In this document: positions 51,712 through 60,793 of the stretch, piece by piece | Layout of the letters: each line of letters begins with the position of its first letter | How positions within the stretch are numbered: position 1 is the first letter of the stretch | Assembly: GCF_003711395.1 (NCBI RefSeq) | Contig: NZ_PJRJ01000002.1 | Coordinates: 1-64,000, forward strand | Direction: 5' to 3' | Length of the DNA stretch: 64,000 nt | DNA from: Acinetobacter sp. B51(2017) | Lineage (GTDB): Bacteria > Pseudomonadota > Gammaproteobacteria > Pseudomonadales > Moraxellaceae | The notes under the pieces: model-generated | What the model was told of the DNA's origin: nothing | The model's database searches: none | What the model saw: only the letters and a program-made list of their open reading frames with translations | Program-made: the position numbers and the translations under genes

Positions 51712-53278
51712 TTTACTTGATGTACGTGGCCTACACATTAAAACGGCCACGCAGACGTTAGTACAAGACTTAAACTTTCAGCTCGCACGCGGACAAACGC
51801 TGGCGATTGTAGGTGAAAGTGGTTCGGGTAAATCCATCAGTAGTTTGGCACTGCTCGGTTTGTTACCCAGTACCTTAAGCATTTCTGGTCAGGCGCTGTT
51901 TCAAGGGCAAGATTTACTTAGATTAAACGCCACACAATTACGTGCAATTCGTGGCAAAAAAATTGCCATGATCTTCCAAGAGCCGATGACCGCGCTTAAT
52001 CCGCTGCATCGGGTGGAAAAAATTATTGGTGAGAGTTTAAGACTACAAGGTTTAAGCGCCATACAGACGCGTCAGCGCGTGATTGCGCTCTTAGAGGATG
52101 TTGGTATCCCGCAGCCTGAAGATAAGCTCAGACGCTATCCCTACGAGCTTTCAGGGGGACAACGACAACGTGTCATGATTGCCATGGCATTGGCGCAAGA
52201 TCCTGAGCTACTGATTGCCGATGAACCGACCACCGCGCTCGATGTGACCTTACAAGCACAAATTCTAGATTTACTGCAGCATTTACAACAAAAGCGCCAA
52301 ATGGCGATGATTTTAATTAGCCATGATTTAAATTTGGTGCGCCGTTATGCCCAACAAGTGGTGGTGATGCAGCAGGGTCAGGTAGTTGAACAGGGCAGCG
52401 TGCAGGATATTTTCCAGCAGCCTAAACATGCCTATACCCAAAACTTACTCAATCACGATTTTGGTCAGGCTTTACAGGTAAACCAGCAAGACACTTTACT
52501 TGAACTACAACAAGTCGCGGTGAAATTTCCAATTAAGCAAGGTTTACTCAATCGCGTCAAAGACTATGTGGTTGCGGTTGAGCCTTTAGATTTAACCCTA
52601 GCACAAGGTGTGTCCTTGGGAATTGTGGGCGAAAGTGGTTCCGGCAAAAGTTCGTTGGCTTTAGCGATTGCACGCCTGATTGCCAGTGACGGTAAAATTG
52701 TATTATTGGGGCAAGACTTAAATGGTTATAGTCAAAAGCAATTACGTCCCTTACGTAGTCAATTACAAATTGTGTTTCAAGATCCGTTTAGTAGCTTAAA
52801 TCCGCGTATGACCATTGGGCAAATTGTTGGTGAGGGTTTAAGTCTGCAGCGTTTATCTAATGATGAAATTCAGCAGCGTATTCAGCATGCCTTAACTGAG
52901 GTTGAGTTACCCGTTGAATTTGCACAGCGTTATCCGCATGAACTCTCTGGTGGACAACGCCAGCGCGTGTCATTGGCACGTGCCTTGGTCCTTAAGCCAA
53001 AACTGATCATTTTAGACGAGCCAACATCTGCCCTAGACCGTAGCACCCAACGCGCTATTGTGGCGCTGCTTAGGCGCTTACAGGCTGAATATGGCATGAG
53101 TTATCTGTTTATCAGTCATGACTTGCATGTGGTACGGGCGCTGTGTCAGCAAGTCTTGGTTTTGCAACATGCCAAAGTCATGGAACTGCAAAACACGGAG
53201 GACTTATTTACTCAGCCCAAAACGACTTATAGCCAAGCGTTGATTCAAGCCAGTCAATATGCTCATACGCTCAATTAA
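51686..53278 (+). CDS. yejF: YejF double ATP-binding subunit
   Basis: 530 residues with two ABC domains. Each has Walker A GESGSGKS, Q-loop FQEPMTALNPLH or FQDPFSSLNPRM, signature LSGGQRQR and Walker B ADEPTTALD or LDEPTSALD. It powers peptide import with YejB and YejE. I use the ATG at 51686 (GAGG 9 nt upstream); the frame is open to a TTG at 51668. Its 3' end is followed by an inverted repeat and a strong terminator shared with the tRNA-Glu genes. Confidence 0.93.
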   Translation: MHSTQDVNNLLDVRGLHIKTATQTLVQDLNFQLARGQTLAIVGESGSGKSISSLALLGLLPSTLSISGQALFQGQDLLRLNATQLRAIRGKKIAMIFQEPMTALNPLHRVEKIIGESLRLQGLSAIQTRQRVIALLEDVGIPQPEDKLRRYPYELSGGQRQRVMIAMALAQDPELLIADEPTTALDVTLQAQILDLLQHLQQKRQMAMILISHDLNLVRRYAQQVVVMQQGQVVEQGSVQDIFQQPKHAYTQNLLNHDFGQALQVNQQDTLLELQQVAVKFPIKQGLLNRVKDYVVAVEPLDLTLAQGVSLGIVGESGSGKSSLALAIARLIASDGKIVLLGQDLNGYSQKQLRPLRSQLQIVFQDPFSSLNPRMTIGQIVGEGLSLQRLSNDEIQQRIQHALTEVELPVEFAQRYPHELSGGQRQRVSLARALVLKPKLIILDEPTSALDRSTQRAIVALLRRLQAEYGMSYLFISHDLHVVRALCQQVLVLQHAKVMELQNTEDLFTQPKTTYSQALIQASQYAHTLN

Positions 53279-53281
53279 AAC

Positions 53282-53325
53282 TTAGATTCATCATTTAAAC
53301 ATTTAAACCTAAGTGATGAATCTAA
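53282..53325. repeat. 12-bp inverted repeat after yejF
   Basis: TTAGATTCATCA (53282-53293) with TGATGAATCTAA (53314-53325), 20-nt spacer that itself holds two copies of TTTAAAC. It precedes the terminator by 16 bp. Confidence 0.6.
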
Positions 53326-53340
53326 ATTGTATAGAGATAA

Positions 53341-53372
53341 AAAAGCCCAAGTCGTAATGCTTGGGCTTTTTT
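53341..53372. terminator. Bidirectional terminator of yejABEF and the tRNA-Glu cluster
   Basis: AAAAGCCCAAG (53341-53351) with CTTGGGCTTTT (53360-53370), 8-nt loop; A and T runs on both sides. It faces yejF from the left and tRNA-Glu copy 1 from the right. Confidence 0.85.
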
Positions 53373-53392
53373 TAGAGCTTGACGCTCGAATA

Positions 53393-53468
53393 TGGCGTCC
53401 CTACGGGGATTCGAACCCCGGTTACCGCCGTGAAAGGGCGATGTCCTAGGCCTCTAGACGATAGGGAC
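53393..53468 (-). tRNA. tRNA-Glu(UUC), copy 1
   Basis: 76 nt on the minus strand, including an encoded CCA (53393-53395). The acceptor arm starts GTCCCTA, the anticodon loop is CTTTCAC with anticodon TTC, and the T arm reads GGGGTTCGAATCCCC. Last gene of the four-copy transcript. Sequence identical to the other five copies as far as I can read. Confidence 0.97.
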
Positions 53469-53506
53469 AGATAAAGCATTTCAATTTCAGCATCTTAAAA
53501 TTAAGA

Positions 53507-53582
53507 TGGCGTCCCTACGGGGATTCGAACCCCGGTTACCGCCGTGAAAGGGCGATGTCCTAGGCCTCTAGACGATAGGGAC
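53507..53582 (-). tRNA. tRNA-Glu(UUC), copy 2
   Basis: 76 nt with encoded CCA, minus strand, same sequence as copy 1. Separated from copy 1 by 38 bp and from copy 3 by 49 bp with no promoter or terminator between, so a shared transcript is likely. Confidence 0.97.
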
Positions 53583-53631
53583 GTCGTGTGAAGTAATCTA
53601 TTTTAAACCATTTGATTCTTAAAGAATTTTA

Positions 53632-53707
53632 TGGCGTCCCTACGGGGATTCGAACCCCGGTTACCGCCGTGAAAGGGCGATGTCCTAGGCCTCTAGACGA
53701 TAGGGAC
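53632..53707 (-). tRNA. tRNA-Glu(UUC), copy 3
   Basis: 76 nt with encoded CCA, minus strand, same sequence. Spacer to copy 4 is 25 bp. Confidence 0.97.
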
Positions 53708-53732
53708 TTAATAAAATAGTTACTTCTGAAAT

Positions 53733-53808
53733 TGGCGTCCCTACGGGGATTCGAACCCCGGTTACCGCCGTGAAAGGGCGATGTCCTAGGCCTCTAGACG
53801 ATAGGGAC
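53733..53808 (-). tRNA. tRNA-Glu(UUC), copy 4 (first of the cluster)
   Basis: 76 nt with encoded CCA, minus strand, same sequence. A consensus-like promoter lies directly upstream (53826-53854). Confidence 0.97.
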
Positions 53809-53825
53809 GTTTCAGAGGTGGGCGT

Positions 53826-53854
53826 ATAATAGGGTGAGAAAGGAGGTGTGTCAA
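53826..53854 (-). promoter_or_regulatory. Sigma-70 promoter of the tRNA-Glu cluster
   Basis: On the minus strand: TTGACA (complement of 53849-53854), 17-bp spacer, TATTAT (complement of 53826-53831). The start point would fall about 10 nt before the mature 5' end at 53808. Perfect -35 and spacer length. Confidence 0.85.
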
Positions 53855-54052
53855 ACGCTTTTTAGCACTTATTTAAGTATTTTATTGCTGTTCGTATAAA
53901 AATAAAACGAAATCCTTATTTTTGCTGAAAAATAATACGAAAATAGCTATTTTTTATCCAAATTAAATTTTCAAATTAAAACTGCTGCAATATTTGATTG
54001 TGGTTTTTTTAAGCAATGTGTTAAAGATGGTGCATATTTTTTCAGCATATAA

Positions 54053-54078
54053 AAAAGAGCAACCTAGGTTGCTCTTTT
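54053..54078 (-). terminator. Terminator of amino-acid permease 1
   Basis: AAAAGAGCAACC (54053-54064) with GGTTGCTCTTTT (54067-54078) and a 2-nt centre; T run on the minus strand. Confidence 0.8.
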
Positions 54079-54094
54079 GGTATCTGAATTAAAA

Positions 54095-55495
54095 TTAAGC
54101 TTTGTTGTGATAGAAGGCATAGTAACTTGCATAACATGCCGCAATAAAAAGCAGACACAAAACAAAGCTGACTTGTAATGTTGGATCAAACACCATACTC
54201 ATACAAGTGATGAAACAGAACATAAAGCCTAAAATGGGTACGACTGGGAACAATGGTGCGGCAAAGCCAAGCTCTTCTTTCTTACGACCTTGTTTATACC
54301 ACTGACGACGGAAGTTAAATTGGCTTAAGCAAATACTCATCCACACCACCACCATGGTAAATGCGGCAATACCCAGTAAGTTAGTAAAAATGGTTTCAGG
54401 TGCAAACTGTTCAGATAATAGACCCGGCATACCACCAATCATCGTTACACAAACAGCAACATAGGGAATACCGCGTTTATTTACTTTAGAGAACACCGCA
54501 GGCAGTTGCTTGTTATAAGACAATGACCACATCATGCGTGATGCTGCAAATAGACCTGAGTTTGCTGCAGAAAGAAGTGCGGTAATAATGACAAAACGAA
54601 TCACATCTTCAGCATATGGAATACCAATATGCTGGAACACGGCAACGAATGGTGAACTACTGATGCCACCACCGCCAAGACCTGCATCTTGATGTGGCAA
54701 AAGACACGTCACAACAATAATTGTACCAACAAAGAAGATCAATAAACGGAAGATCGCTGTATTGATGGCTTTGGGTACATTTTTCGCAGGATCTTTGGTT
54801 TCACCAGCAGCAACACCAATTAATTCAGTCCCTGAAAAGGCAAAGTTCACAATCAGCATGGTTGCAAAGATAGGGAATAAACCTTCAGGGAACCAACCTT
54901 GTGCAGTCAAGTTGGTGAATAATGGCGCAGTTTCTTGACCTTGATAGCCAATGAATCCAAAAATTGCCAATAAACCCAGCAAAATGAAAGCAACCACGGT
55001 AACAACTTTAATTAAAGCTAACCAAAATTCTGATTCTGCGAACCATTTGGTGGAAATCATATTTAAGCTAAATACGAATGCCCCAAAGAATAAGGTCCAC
55101 ATCCACATAGAACTGTCAGGGAACCACTCCTGCATTAAGAGTGCAGCTGCGGTAAATTCGGTTCCAAGGGTTACGGACCATGTCAGCCAGTACAGCCAAG
55201 TGATGGTATAGCCTGTGCCGGGGCCAATATATTGTTTGGCATAAGCCCCAAATGAGCCTGACACTGGCATGTGTACAGCGAGTTCACCCAGACATAGCAT
55301 CACCATGTAGGCGATAATACCACCAAGAAAATAGGAGAGAATGGCACCAATCGGTCCAGTTTGTGCAATGACTTCACCCGAGCCTAAAAATAGGCCGGTC
55401 CCGATCGCACCACCGAGTGAGATCATGACCAAATGACGGGTACTCATAGCGCGTTTTAAAGGCGCAGAATTGCCCTGCTGCATAGATGGCTGCAT
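54095..55495 (-). CDS. APC/AAT-family amino-acid permease 1
   Basis: 466 residues with twelve expected membrane helices. The helix 1 motif GGAIGTGLFLGSG and the following GGIIAYMVMLCLGELAVHMP are of the amino-acid transporter (AAT) branch; LYWLTWSVTLGTEFTAAA and NFAFSGTELIGVAAGET are also typical, the latter being the helix 6 substrate region. A proton symporter at the inner membrane; the overall look is nearest to MmuP (S-methylmethionine) and related permeases, but I cannot assign the substrate. It lies downstream of tRNA-Glu copy 5 on the same strand. A close paralogue follows at 55869. Confidence 0.88.
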   Translation of the reverse strand: MQPSMQQGNSAPLKRAMSTRHLVMISLGGAIGTGLFLGSGEVIAQTGPIGAILSYFLGGIIAYMVMLCLGELAVHMPVSGSFGAYAKQYIGPGTGYTITWLYWLTWSVTLGTEFTAAALLMQEWFPDSSMWMWTLFFGAFVFSLNMISTKWFAESEFWLALIKVVTVVAFILLGLLAIFGFIGYQGQETAPLFTNLTAQGWFPEGLFPIFATMLIVNFAFSGTELIGVAAGETKDPAKNVPKAINTAIFRLLIFFVGTIIVVTCLLPHQDAGLGGGGISSSPFVAVFQHIGIPYAEDVIRFVIITALLSAANSGLFAASRMMWSLSYNKQLPAVFSKVNKRGIPYVAVCVTMIGGMPGLLSEQFAPETIFTNLLGIAAFTMVVVWMSICLSQFNFRRQWYKQGRKKEELGFAAPLFPVVPILGFMFCFITCMSMVFDPTLQVSFVLCLLFIAACYASYYAFYHNKA

Positions 55496-55605
55496 AACAG
55501 AAAAATAAAAAAGAATAGGAACGGGCTATTGTAGTGTAAAACTGCAAATCTGCAATAAAATAATGAATAAGAAAACTTTTATTTATAAATCACAAGCGTG
55601 ATAGA

Positions 55606-55681
55606 TGGCGTCCCTACGGGGATTCGAACCCCGGTTACCGCCGTGAAAGGGCGATGTCCTAGGCCTCTAGACGATAGGGAC
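55606..55681 (-). tRNA. tRNA-Glu(UUC), copy 5
   Basis: 76 nt with encoded CCA, minus strand, same sequence as the cluster copies. It stands alone between the two permease genes with its own promoter. No strong terminator follows before permease 1; only a short ATCAC-AAGC-GTGAT repeat near 55589. Confidence 0.97.
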
Positions 55682-55698
55682 GTTTTGAGGTGATGGCT

Positions 55699-55727
55699 AT
55701 AGTATGGATTTTTTTAAAGGCTGTCAA
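55699..55727 (-). promoter_or_regulatory. Sigma-70 promoter of tRNA-Glu copy 5
   Basis: Minus strand: TTGACA (complement of 55722-55727), 17-bp spacer, TACTAT (complement of 55699-55704). Confidence 0.8.
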
Positions 55728-55835
55728 ATTTAAATCTACGATAAAGTTTAATTTTAAGTTTGACTGCCTAAAAAATAGCATATTTTTTAAAAAGTGATGT
55801 ATTTTCAATCAACTAATTCAAACATAATCGAAATA

Positions 55836-55857
55836 AAAAGCACCGTAGTGCCTTTTA
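55836..55857 (-). terminator. Terminator of amino-acid permease 2
   Basis: AAAAG-CAC (55836-55843), loop CGTA, GTG-C-CTTTT (55848-55856) with one bulged C. Weaker than the others in the window but placed right after the permease stop. Confidence 0.6.
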
Positions 55858-55868
55858 TTTCAACATAT

Positions 55869-57275
55869 TTAGTGGTCTTTTTTATGGTAAAAAGCATAAT
55901 AAGCCGCATAACAGCCTGCCATAAACAACAAGCAGCCAATAAAGCCAGACCACATTTCAGGGTCAGCCGCCATACTTAAACCTGTTGCGCTACAGCAAAC
56001 AAAACCTAAAATAGGAACTAGAGGATAGAGCGGTGTACGGAATTTTAGTTCGGCTAAAGTATGTCCTTGTTTAAGCCATTGGCGACGAAAATTAAACTGA
56101 CTCCAGCAAATACTCATCCACACAATCACCATGGTAAACGCGGCAACGCCCATTAAATTTTTAAAAATGACATCGGCGCCAAATTGTTCAGACAATAAAC
56201 CTGGTAAGCCACCAATCATGGTGACTAAAACAGCTACATAAGGCACACCCGATTGACTCAATTTGCTAAAGACGCGTGGCAATTGTTTTTTGGCAGATAA
56301 AGCCCACATCATACGTGAGGCTGCATAAAGACCTGAATTAGCGGTAGATAAAAGTGCGGTAATAATCACAAAACGAATCATATCCTCAGCATAAGGAATG
56401 CCCATTAAATTAAATACCGATACAAATGGACTACTACTTAAACCGCCATGACCACCCACATTTAAGCCAGCATCGCTATAGCTGAGTAAAGAACTGATGA
56501 CAATAATGGTACCAACAAAGAAAATAATCAGTCGCCATACTGCAGCATGAATAGCTTTAGGAATATTTTTTTCAGGATGTTCTGTTTCACCTGCCGCAAT
56601 ACCAATCATTTCCGTACCGTTAAAGGCAAAGTTAACAATTAAGAGCGTAGTAAACAATGGAATTAAGCCGTTGGGTAGCCAACCATATTCGGTTAAATGA
56701 TGAAACATGGGTGCAGATGCATAACCTTGGAAAGGTACAATGCCAAAAATGCAGCTAAAGCCCAGTAAAATAAACAGCAAAACTGTGGCAACTTTAATAA
56801 AAGACAGCCAAAACTCAGATTCGGCAAAGGCACGGGTCGAGCTTAAGTTTGAAATTAAGACCCCACTGGCAAAAATTAAAGTCCATAACCAAATGGAAGT
56901 TTGGGGAAACCATTCTTGGACTAAGATGGCCGCAGCAGTAAATTCCGTGCCTAAGGTGGCTGACCAGCCTAGCCAATACATCCATGCCACCATATAGCCA
57001 GTACCAGGGCCAATATATTGTGCAGCAAAAGCACCAAATGACCCTGAAACTGGTAAATGAACTGCTAATTCACCCAAACACAACATCACCATATAGGCAA
57101 TTAAGCCCCCAATAATATAGGCAAGGACTGCACCTAAAGGGCCAGCTTGAGAGATGACTTGCCCTGAGCCCATGAATAGGCCCGTACCAATAGCACCGCC
57201 TAAAGACAGCATAATTAAATGACGTGAAGTCATGGCCCGCTTGAGTTGCGGATTGGAATGTGTGGGAGTTTGCAT
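55869..57275 (-). CDS. APC/AAT-family amino-acid permease 2
   Basis: 468 residues, same twelve-helix architecture as permease 1 and clearly a paralogue (shared GGAIGTGLFMGSG, MVMLCLGELAVHLPVSGSFG, TLGTEFTAAA, NFAFNGTEMIGIAAGET and the C-terminal CYAAYYAFYH). The N-terminal tail and loops differ most. The two sit either side of a single tRNA-Glu gene. Substrate unknown. No other amino-acid metabolism genes are adjacent. Confidence 0.88.
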   Translation of the reverse strand: MQTPTHSNPQLKRAMTSRHLIMLSLGGAIGTGLFMGSGQVISQAGPLGAVLAYIIGGLIAYMVMLCLGELAVHLPVSGSFGAFAAQYIGPGTGYMVAWMYWLGWSATLGTEFTAAAILVQEWFPQTSIWLWTLIFASGVLISNLSSTRAFAESEFWLSFIKVATVLLFILLGFSCIFGIVPFQGYASAPMFHHLTEYGWLPNGLIPLFTTLLIVNFAFNGTEMIGIAAGETEHPEKNIPKAIHAAVWRLIIFFVGTIIVISSLLSYSDAGLNVGGHGGLSSSPFVSVFNLMGIPYAEDMIRFVIITALLSTANSGLYAASRMMWALSAKKQLPRVFSKLSQSGVPYVAVLVTMIGGLPGLLSEQFGADVIFKNLMGVAAFTMVIVWMSICWSQFNFRRQWLKQGHTLAELKFRTPLYPLVPILGFVCCSATGLSMAADPEMWSGFIGCLLFMAGCYAAYYAFYHKKDH

Positions 57276-57429
57276 GAAAGAATATAGAAGCTAAAAATAG
57301 AGATTTTAGCTTGATAAAATTCTTAAATTCGCGTTAATTGATTTTTTCTGCCAAAATATGTGCATGAATAGTATTTTTTCATCAAAAGTGACACGCTAAA
57401 ATGAAGCTCATAGTAGGCATAGTAGTCCA

Positions 57430-58242
57430 TCAGTTTGACTTGTTTAAATATTGATAAATTTCAGGACGTTTTTGCTGATATTCGACATCATTAATAATTT
57501 TAAGACTCATTTGATCGGCGCTATAGCCGAGCTGTTGTAACTTTTTAATCATATTGAGATTGGGATGATGACCACGTAAATGGTCGTTGAGTAGATTATA
57601 TGCTGGCAGTGGTGCATCAATACTGAGTAAATAATCAAAGACCTGATCTAAATCAAAACCCACCACGCTGCTATACAGCGAATCTTGTTCTTTATATTCT
57701 AAGCCTGCAATGGTATGGGTCACATCAGTTTGCAATTGCTGATGCTCGCGCAAATAGGCGAGTTTTTCAATAATCGCGGCTTGATCAATTTTTCCATCTG
57801 GCGTTTTTAAGCCGGAGTTAACTGACATAAAGCTAATTTTGCCATTTTGCACTTGGCACTCGGTATGTTCTAAGCGTTTCAGTTCAGCCACGTGTACCCT
57901 ACTTAAGGTGAGTTCACAGATTTTTTGTTTTTCTTTTTGGCTCATATCGCTATTGGCAATTGCACCACTTTCAAAAGCCGCTACTAGGCTTGCATAGCCA
58001 TGTTCATAAGCCTGTTGATAATAAGCGCTAGCTGTCGCAGATAATTTTGAACTTTTGTTGTGTGAAGTTTGAGTTGTAGGACTAGGACGACTTGCTGCTG
58101 TCTCTGGCTGTTGTGCGCTTTGCTCAGTGCTTACAGCAGTATTTTGCTGCAGCTGCCGTGGTACTTGTTCTTGCTGAAAGCTAAAGACAATGAGCGCTAA
58201 TACAGCGGCTACAGCCGCAACTAGCGTCAGGATATGTGGCAT
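57430..58242 (-). CDS. Unknown membrane-anchored protein downstream of the TonB receptor
   Basis: 270 residues from the ATG at 58242, behind a good AAGGA. One N-terminal membrane helix (about 4-22, LTLVAAVAAVLALIVFSF), a Gln/Ser/Thr-rich linker (about 25-70), then a helical periplasmic domain (about 75-270) with one Cys pair (KICELT ... TECQVQ). The last third (VFDYLLSIDAPLPAYN ... IKKLQQLGYSADQM) has an ankyrin-like helix-turn-helix rhythm, which is only an impression. I know no family. It starts 46 nt after the TonB receptor stop, with a hairpin in between, so it probably belongs to the same iron-controlled unit. Confidence 0.7.
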   Translation of the reverse strand: MPHILTLVAAVAAVLALIVFSFQQEQVPRQLQQNTAVSTEQSAQQPETAASRPSPTTQTSHNKSSKLSATASAYYQQAYEHGYASLVAAFESGAIANSDMSQKEKQKICELTLSRVHVAELKRLEHTECQVQNGKISFMSVNSGLKTPDGKIDQAAIIEKLAYLREHQQLQTDVTHTIAGLEYKEQDSLYSSVVGFDLDQVFDYLLSIDAPLPAYNLLNDHLRGHHPNLNMIKKLQQLGYSADQMSLKIINDVEYQQKRPEIYQYLNKSN

Positions 58243-58260
58243 TTTTTTTGTCCTTAAAAT

Positions 58261-58287
58261 AAAAGAGCACTCATAGAGTGCTCTTTT
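58261..58287 (-). terminator. Hairpin between TonB receptor and the downstream membrane-protein gene
   Basis: AAAAGAGCACTC (58261-58272) with GAGTGCTCTTTT (58276-58287), 3-nt loop. On the minus strand it ends with TTTTATTTT and only 18 nt separate it from the next ATG, so the downstream gene would need read-through. Confidence 0.75.
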
Positions 58288-58288
58288 A

Positions 58289-60793
58289 TTAAAATTTAAA
58301 GCTGACATCGGCCATAAATTGGCGCCCAATCTCTGCCATGATCCGTGGCGTTGTGGTTGAACTTGAGCCCGTTGAATAGCGGTTACGATGGTTGGTGAGG
58401 TTATTGATACTTAGTCCAAAAATAGCATGATAATTTTTACCTAAATCCCAGTCATAACTGGTACGGATGTCCCAAGTAAAACGTGGCTTAATTTCTTGCG
58501 CTGAATATGACTCAATTTTTTCGCCGTTATAATCGACCTTAACGGCATCTTTTAACATATCGTCATATGCTGCTTTATACATCCACAAATTACTAATGGT
58601 AATGGGTAATTGGGTGAGTTGAATATCCCAACTCGCACGCGCTGTCCACGGTTGGTTAAAATTAGTCGCAGGGCGTTCTGACCAACGTATGACTTTACCA
58701 CCGTACATCACAAAACGTTCTTGTTCAGCTTCTTTAAATTCAGCATTGTAGTCTGCATAGCTACGGAATACATCGCTATAGTCTACACCTAAGCTAAAGC
58801 GGTTGCGGGTTGCTCCCCACAGAATCGGCTGCGTATTGTGAATACTCAGACTATAAATATCAGATGCACCATGACCATCGTTGGCATATTGGTAAGAGAA
58901 GTTAAAGCCGTTGTTGGGTACATCTGTACGGGTACGTGAAATTTCATCTTTAAAATCACGATGTACCCATTTTAAACCTACATCCCAAATACCCATTTCG
59001 CTATTGATGGCAAATACACGCTCATCGGTATATGGAGTATCTAAATCTGAACGGCGTGTATTGCTAGAGTTGGCAGCAGGGGTAATGACCCAATCAGCAG
59101 TTGTGGAGCTACGGCTCATTTTTTCTTGTAAGGTACCAACCAAATCTTGTAATTCGGTACCTAAGGTTTGTGCGCCATAATAACGGTTCCAACCGCTGGT
59201 GAAACGCAAGCGTTGATCATTGAAAGGACGATATTGCAGAGTGCTACGTGGTGCAATGTTCAAGTTACCACTTAAAGAATCGTAATCGCCACGAACTCCT
59301 AAACGTGTGGTGAAATTACCCCATTTTATTTGGTCTTCAACAAATAAATGGAAGCGATCTTGTTGCGCTTGAAACTCACCAGCTTTATAGATCGTACCAG
59401 CAGCAATATATTGACCATTCCAACCTTGAATGGTAGGTGTGGCATCACATAAAGCATCATTGGCTAAACAACTTTGCTGACCTAAGTCTTTGATATTAAT
59501 AGCACTGGTGTTTGACATATATACATCTTCATGGCGCTTCCAACTCACATCAAAATGTTCATAGCCGCTACCGATGATCCATTGATGCTGGGTTTTTCCC
59601 CAAGTGATTGGATCTAAAGCAGCTTTAAGTTGGTAACTATATGACGCTTGTTCAAGGTTTAAATCACCTAAAATACTGCCTTCGCTGACGGTTTTGCTGT
59701 CATTCCAGTCTTTGCTGCCCGCGCTGTAATGCCACATATAGCCATAGTTATTGTCACTATCGCGCATGCTGTCTAGGTTTTGATAGTTAAGTTTATGGGT
59801 GAGTTTAACACCGTCTAATTGCTGCTCAATTTCGGCAAAGGTGGTCAGGCTTTGGCTTTCTAAGGTAGAACCTGAATTACGACGCGAAGCGGTATAGGTC
59901 ATGCTATCTAACAGACCATAATCTATTCCAAATTTCGCTTTAAGATTTTCATTGCCTTCATAAAAAAGTGTTGTACCAAAATTGTCATTATGGCGTTTTT
60001 GGTCAACTTTGTATGGTGTATCAAAACCACTTAAGACTGGAATAATCGATTCACGTTTTGAAGCATAGCTATTCATGCTCCATGCATCTGATAATTTACC
60101 GTAGAGGTTGGCACTGATGCCTTGTTTGCTAAATTCTTTTTGATGGCTTGCAGATGGTTCTTCAAATAATTCGCTTTCACGTTCAGTTAAAAAATTAAAA
60201 CGTGACCAATCACTTGAGGTGTAGTCATAGCTAATTGTACCGTGTAACTCACCGACCTCAGTTTTTGGAGCACAAGTATCTGCACTGATGACACCACCAG
60301 TAAAGTTACCGTACTCGGCAGAAACATTGCTGTCACGCAGTTCAATCTGACAGAGTAAGTCGGTATTGATCGCCATGCCTTGTGAGCCAGTACTAAAATT
60401 ATTATAGGCGTTGCCACCGCTTTCGGCAGGGTTAATTAGATGATTATTGGATACACCATTAATAATAAAGTTATTTTGAAAGCTTTGTGCACCATTAATT
60501 GAAATTTCAGCAGGCTTTAATTCTCCTTGGCTACTTGCGGCAGATTGATCAGTTGAGAACTGAACATTCGGATTAACTCGTAAAAAGTCGGTGATATTTT
60601 TATTTACATTGGTAATTTTTTTAATATCTTCTTGGGTATAGACCTGTTTTCCTACCTCATTGCCTTGTTGTGCTTCTACCACAATCGGCAGGAGTGCAAC
60701 TTGCTTTTCTGTTTTGGTATTTTCAGCATATGCATGACTTGTGGTTAAAATTGTGAGTATAGCGGCGGTAAGGGTAGAGTAATGAAAGCGCAT
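58289..60793 (-). CDS. TonB-dependent outer-membrane receptor
   Basis: 834 residues from the ATG at 60793 (a TTG 18 nt upstream is in frame). Signal peptide about 1-23 ending SHAYA. Plug domain about 45-175 (ITDFLRVNPNVQF, ISINGAQSFQNNFIINGV, SAEYGNFTGGVI) and a 22-strand barrel ending in the aromatic KF. Three Cys pairs are seen, two in the plug (DLLCQIELR ... SADTCAPKT) and one in a loop (QQSCLANDALCDATP). The plug motif with SAEYGNFTGGVI and the missing classic TonB-box DTIVV leave the substrate open; iron control is indicated by the upstream Fur box. Not next to any siderophore or haem gene. Confidence 0.85.
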   Translation of the reverse strand: MRFHYSTLTAAILTILTTSHAYAENTKTEKQVALLPIVVEAQQGNEVGKQVYTQEDIKKITNVNKNITDFLRVNPNVQFSTDQSAASSQGELKPAEISINGAQSFQNNFIINGVSNNHLINPAESGGNAYNNFSTGSQGMAINTDLLCQIELRDSNVSAEYGNFTGGVISADTCAPKTEVGELHGTISYDYTSSDWSRFNFLTERESELFEEPSASHQKEFSKQGISANLYGKLSDAWSMNSYASKRESIIPVLSGFDTPYKVDQKRHNDNFGTTLFYEGNENLKAKFGIDYGLLDSMTYTASRRNSGSTLESQSLTTFAEIEQQLDGVKLTHKLNYQNLDSMRDSDNNYGYMWHYSAGSKDWNDSKTVSEGSILGDLNLEQASYSYQLKAALDPITWGKTQHQWIIGSGYEHFDVSWKRHEDVYMSNTSAINIKDLGQQSCLANDALCDATPTIQGWNGQYIAAGTIYKAGEFQAQQDRFHLFVEDQIKWGNFTTRLGVRGDYDSLSGNLNIAPRSTLQYRPFNDQRLRFTSGWNRYYGAQTLGTELQDLVGTLQEKMSRSSTTADWVITPAANSSNTRRSDLDTPYTDERVFAINSEMGIWDVGLKWVHRDFKDEISRTRTDVPNNGFNFSYQYANDGHGASDIYSLSIHNTQPILWGATRNRFSLGVDYSDVFRSYADYNAEFKEAEQERFVMYGGKVIRWSERPATNFNQPWTARASWDIQLTQLPITISNLWMYKAAYDDMLKDAVKVDYNGEKIESYSAQEIKPRFTWDIRTSYDWDLGKNYHAIFGLSINNLTNHRNRYSTGSSSTTTPRIMAEIGRQFMADVSFKF

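Noticed and set aside
53393..53808. Four evenly spaced near-identical units that at first look like a CRISPR or tandem repeat
   Set aside because: Each unit folds as a complete tRNA-Glu with CCA; spacers vary in length and have no CRISPR character.
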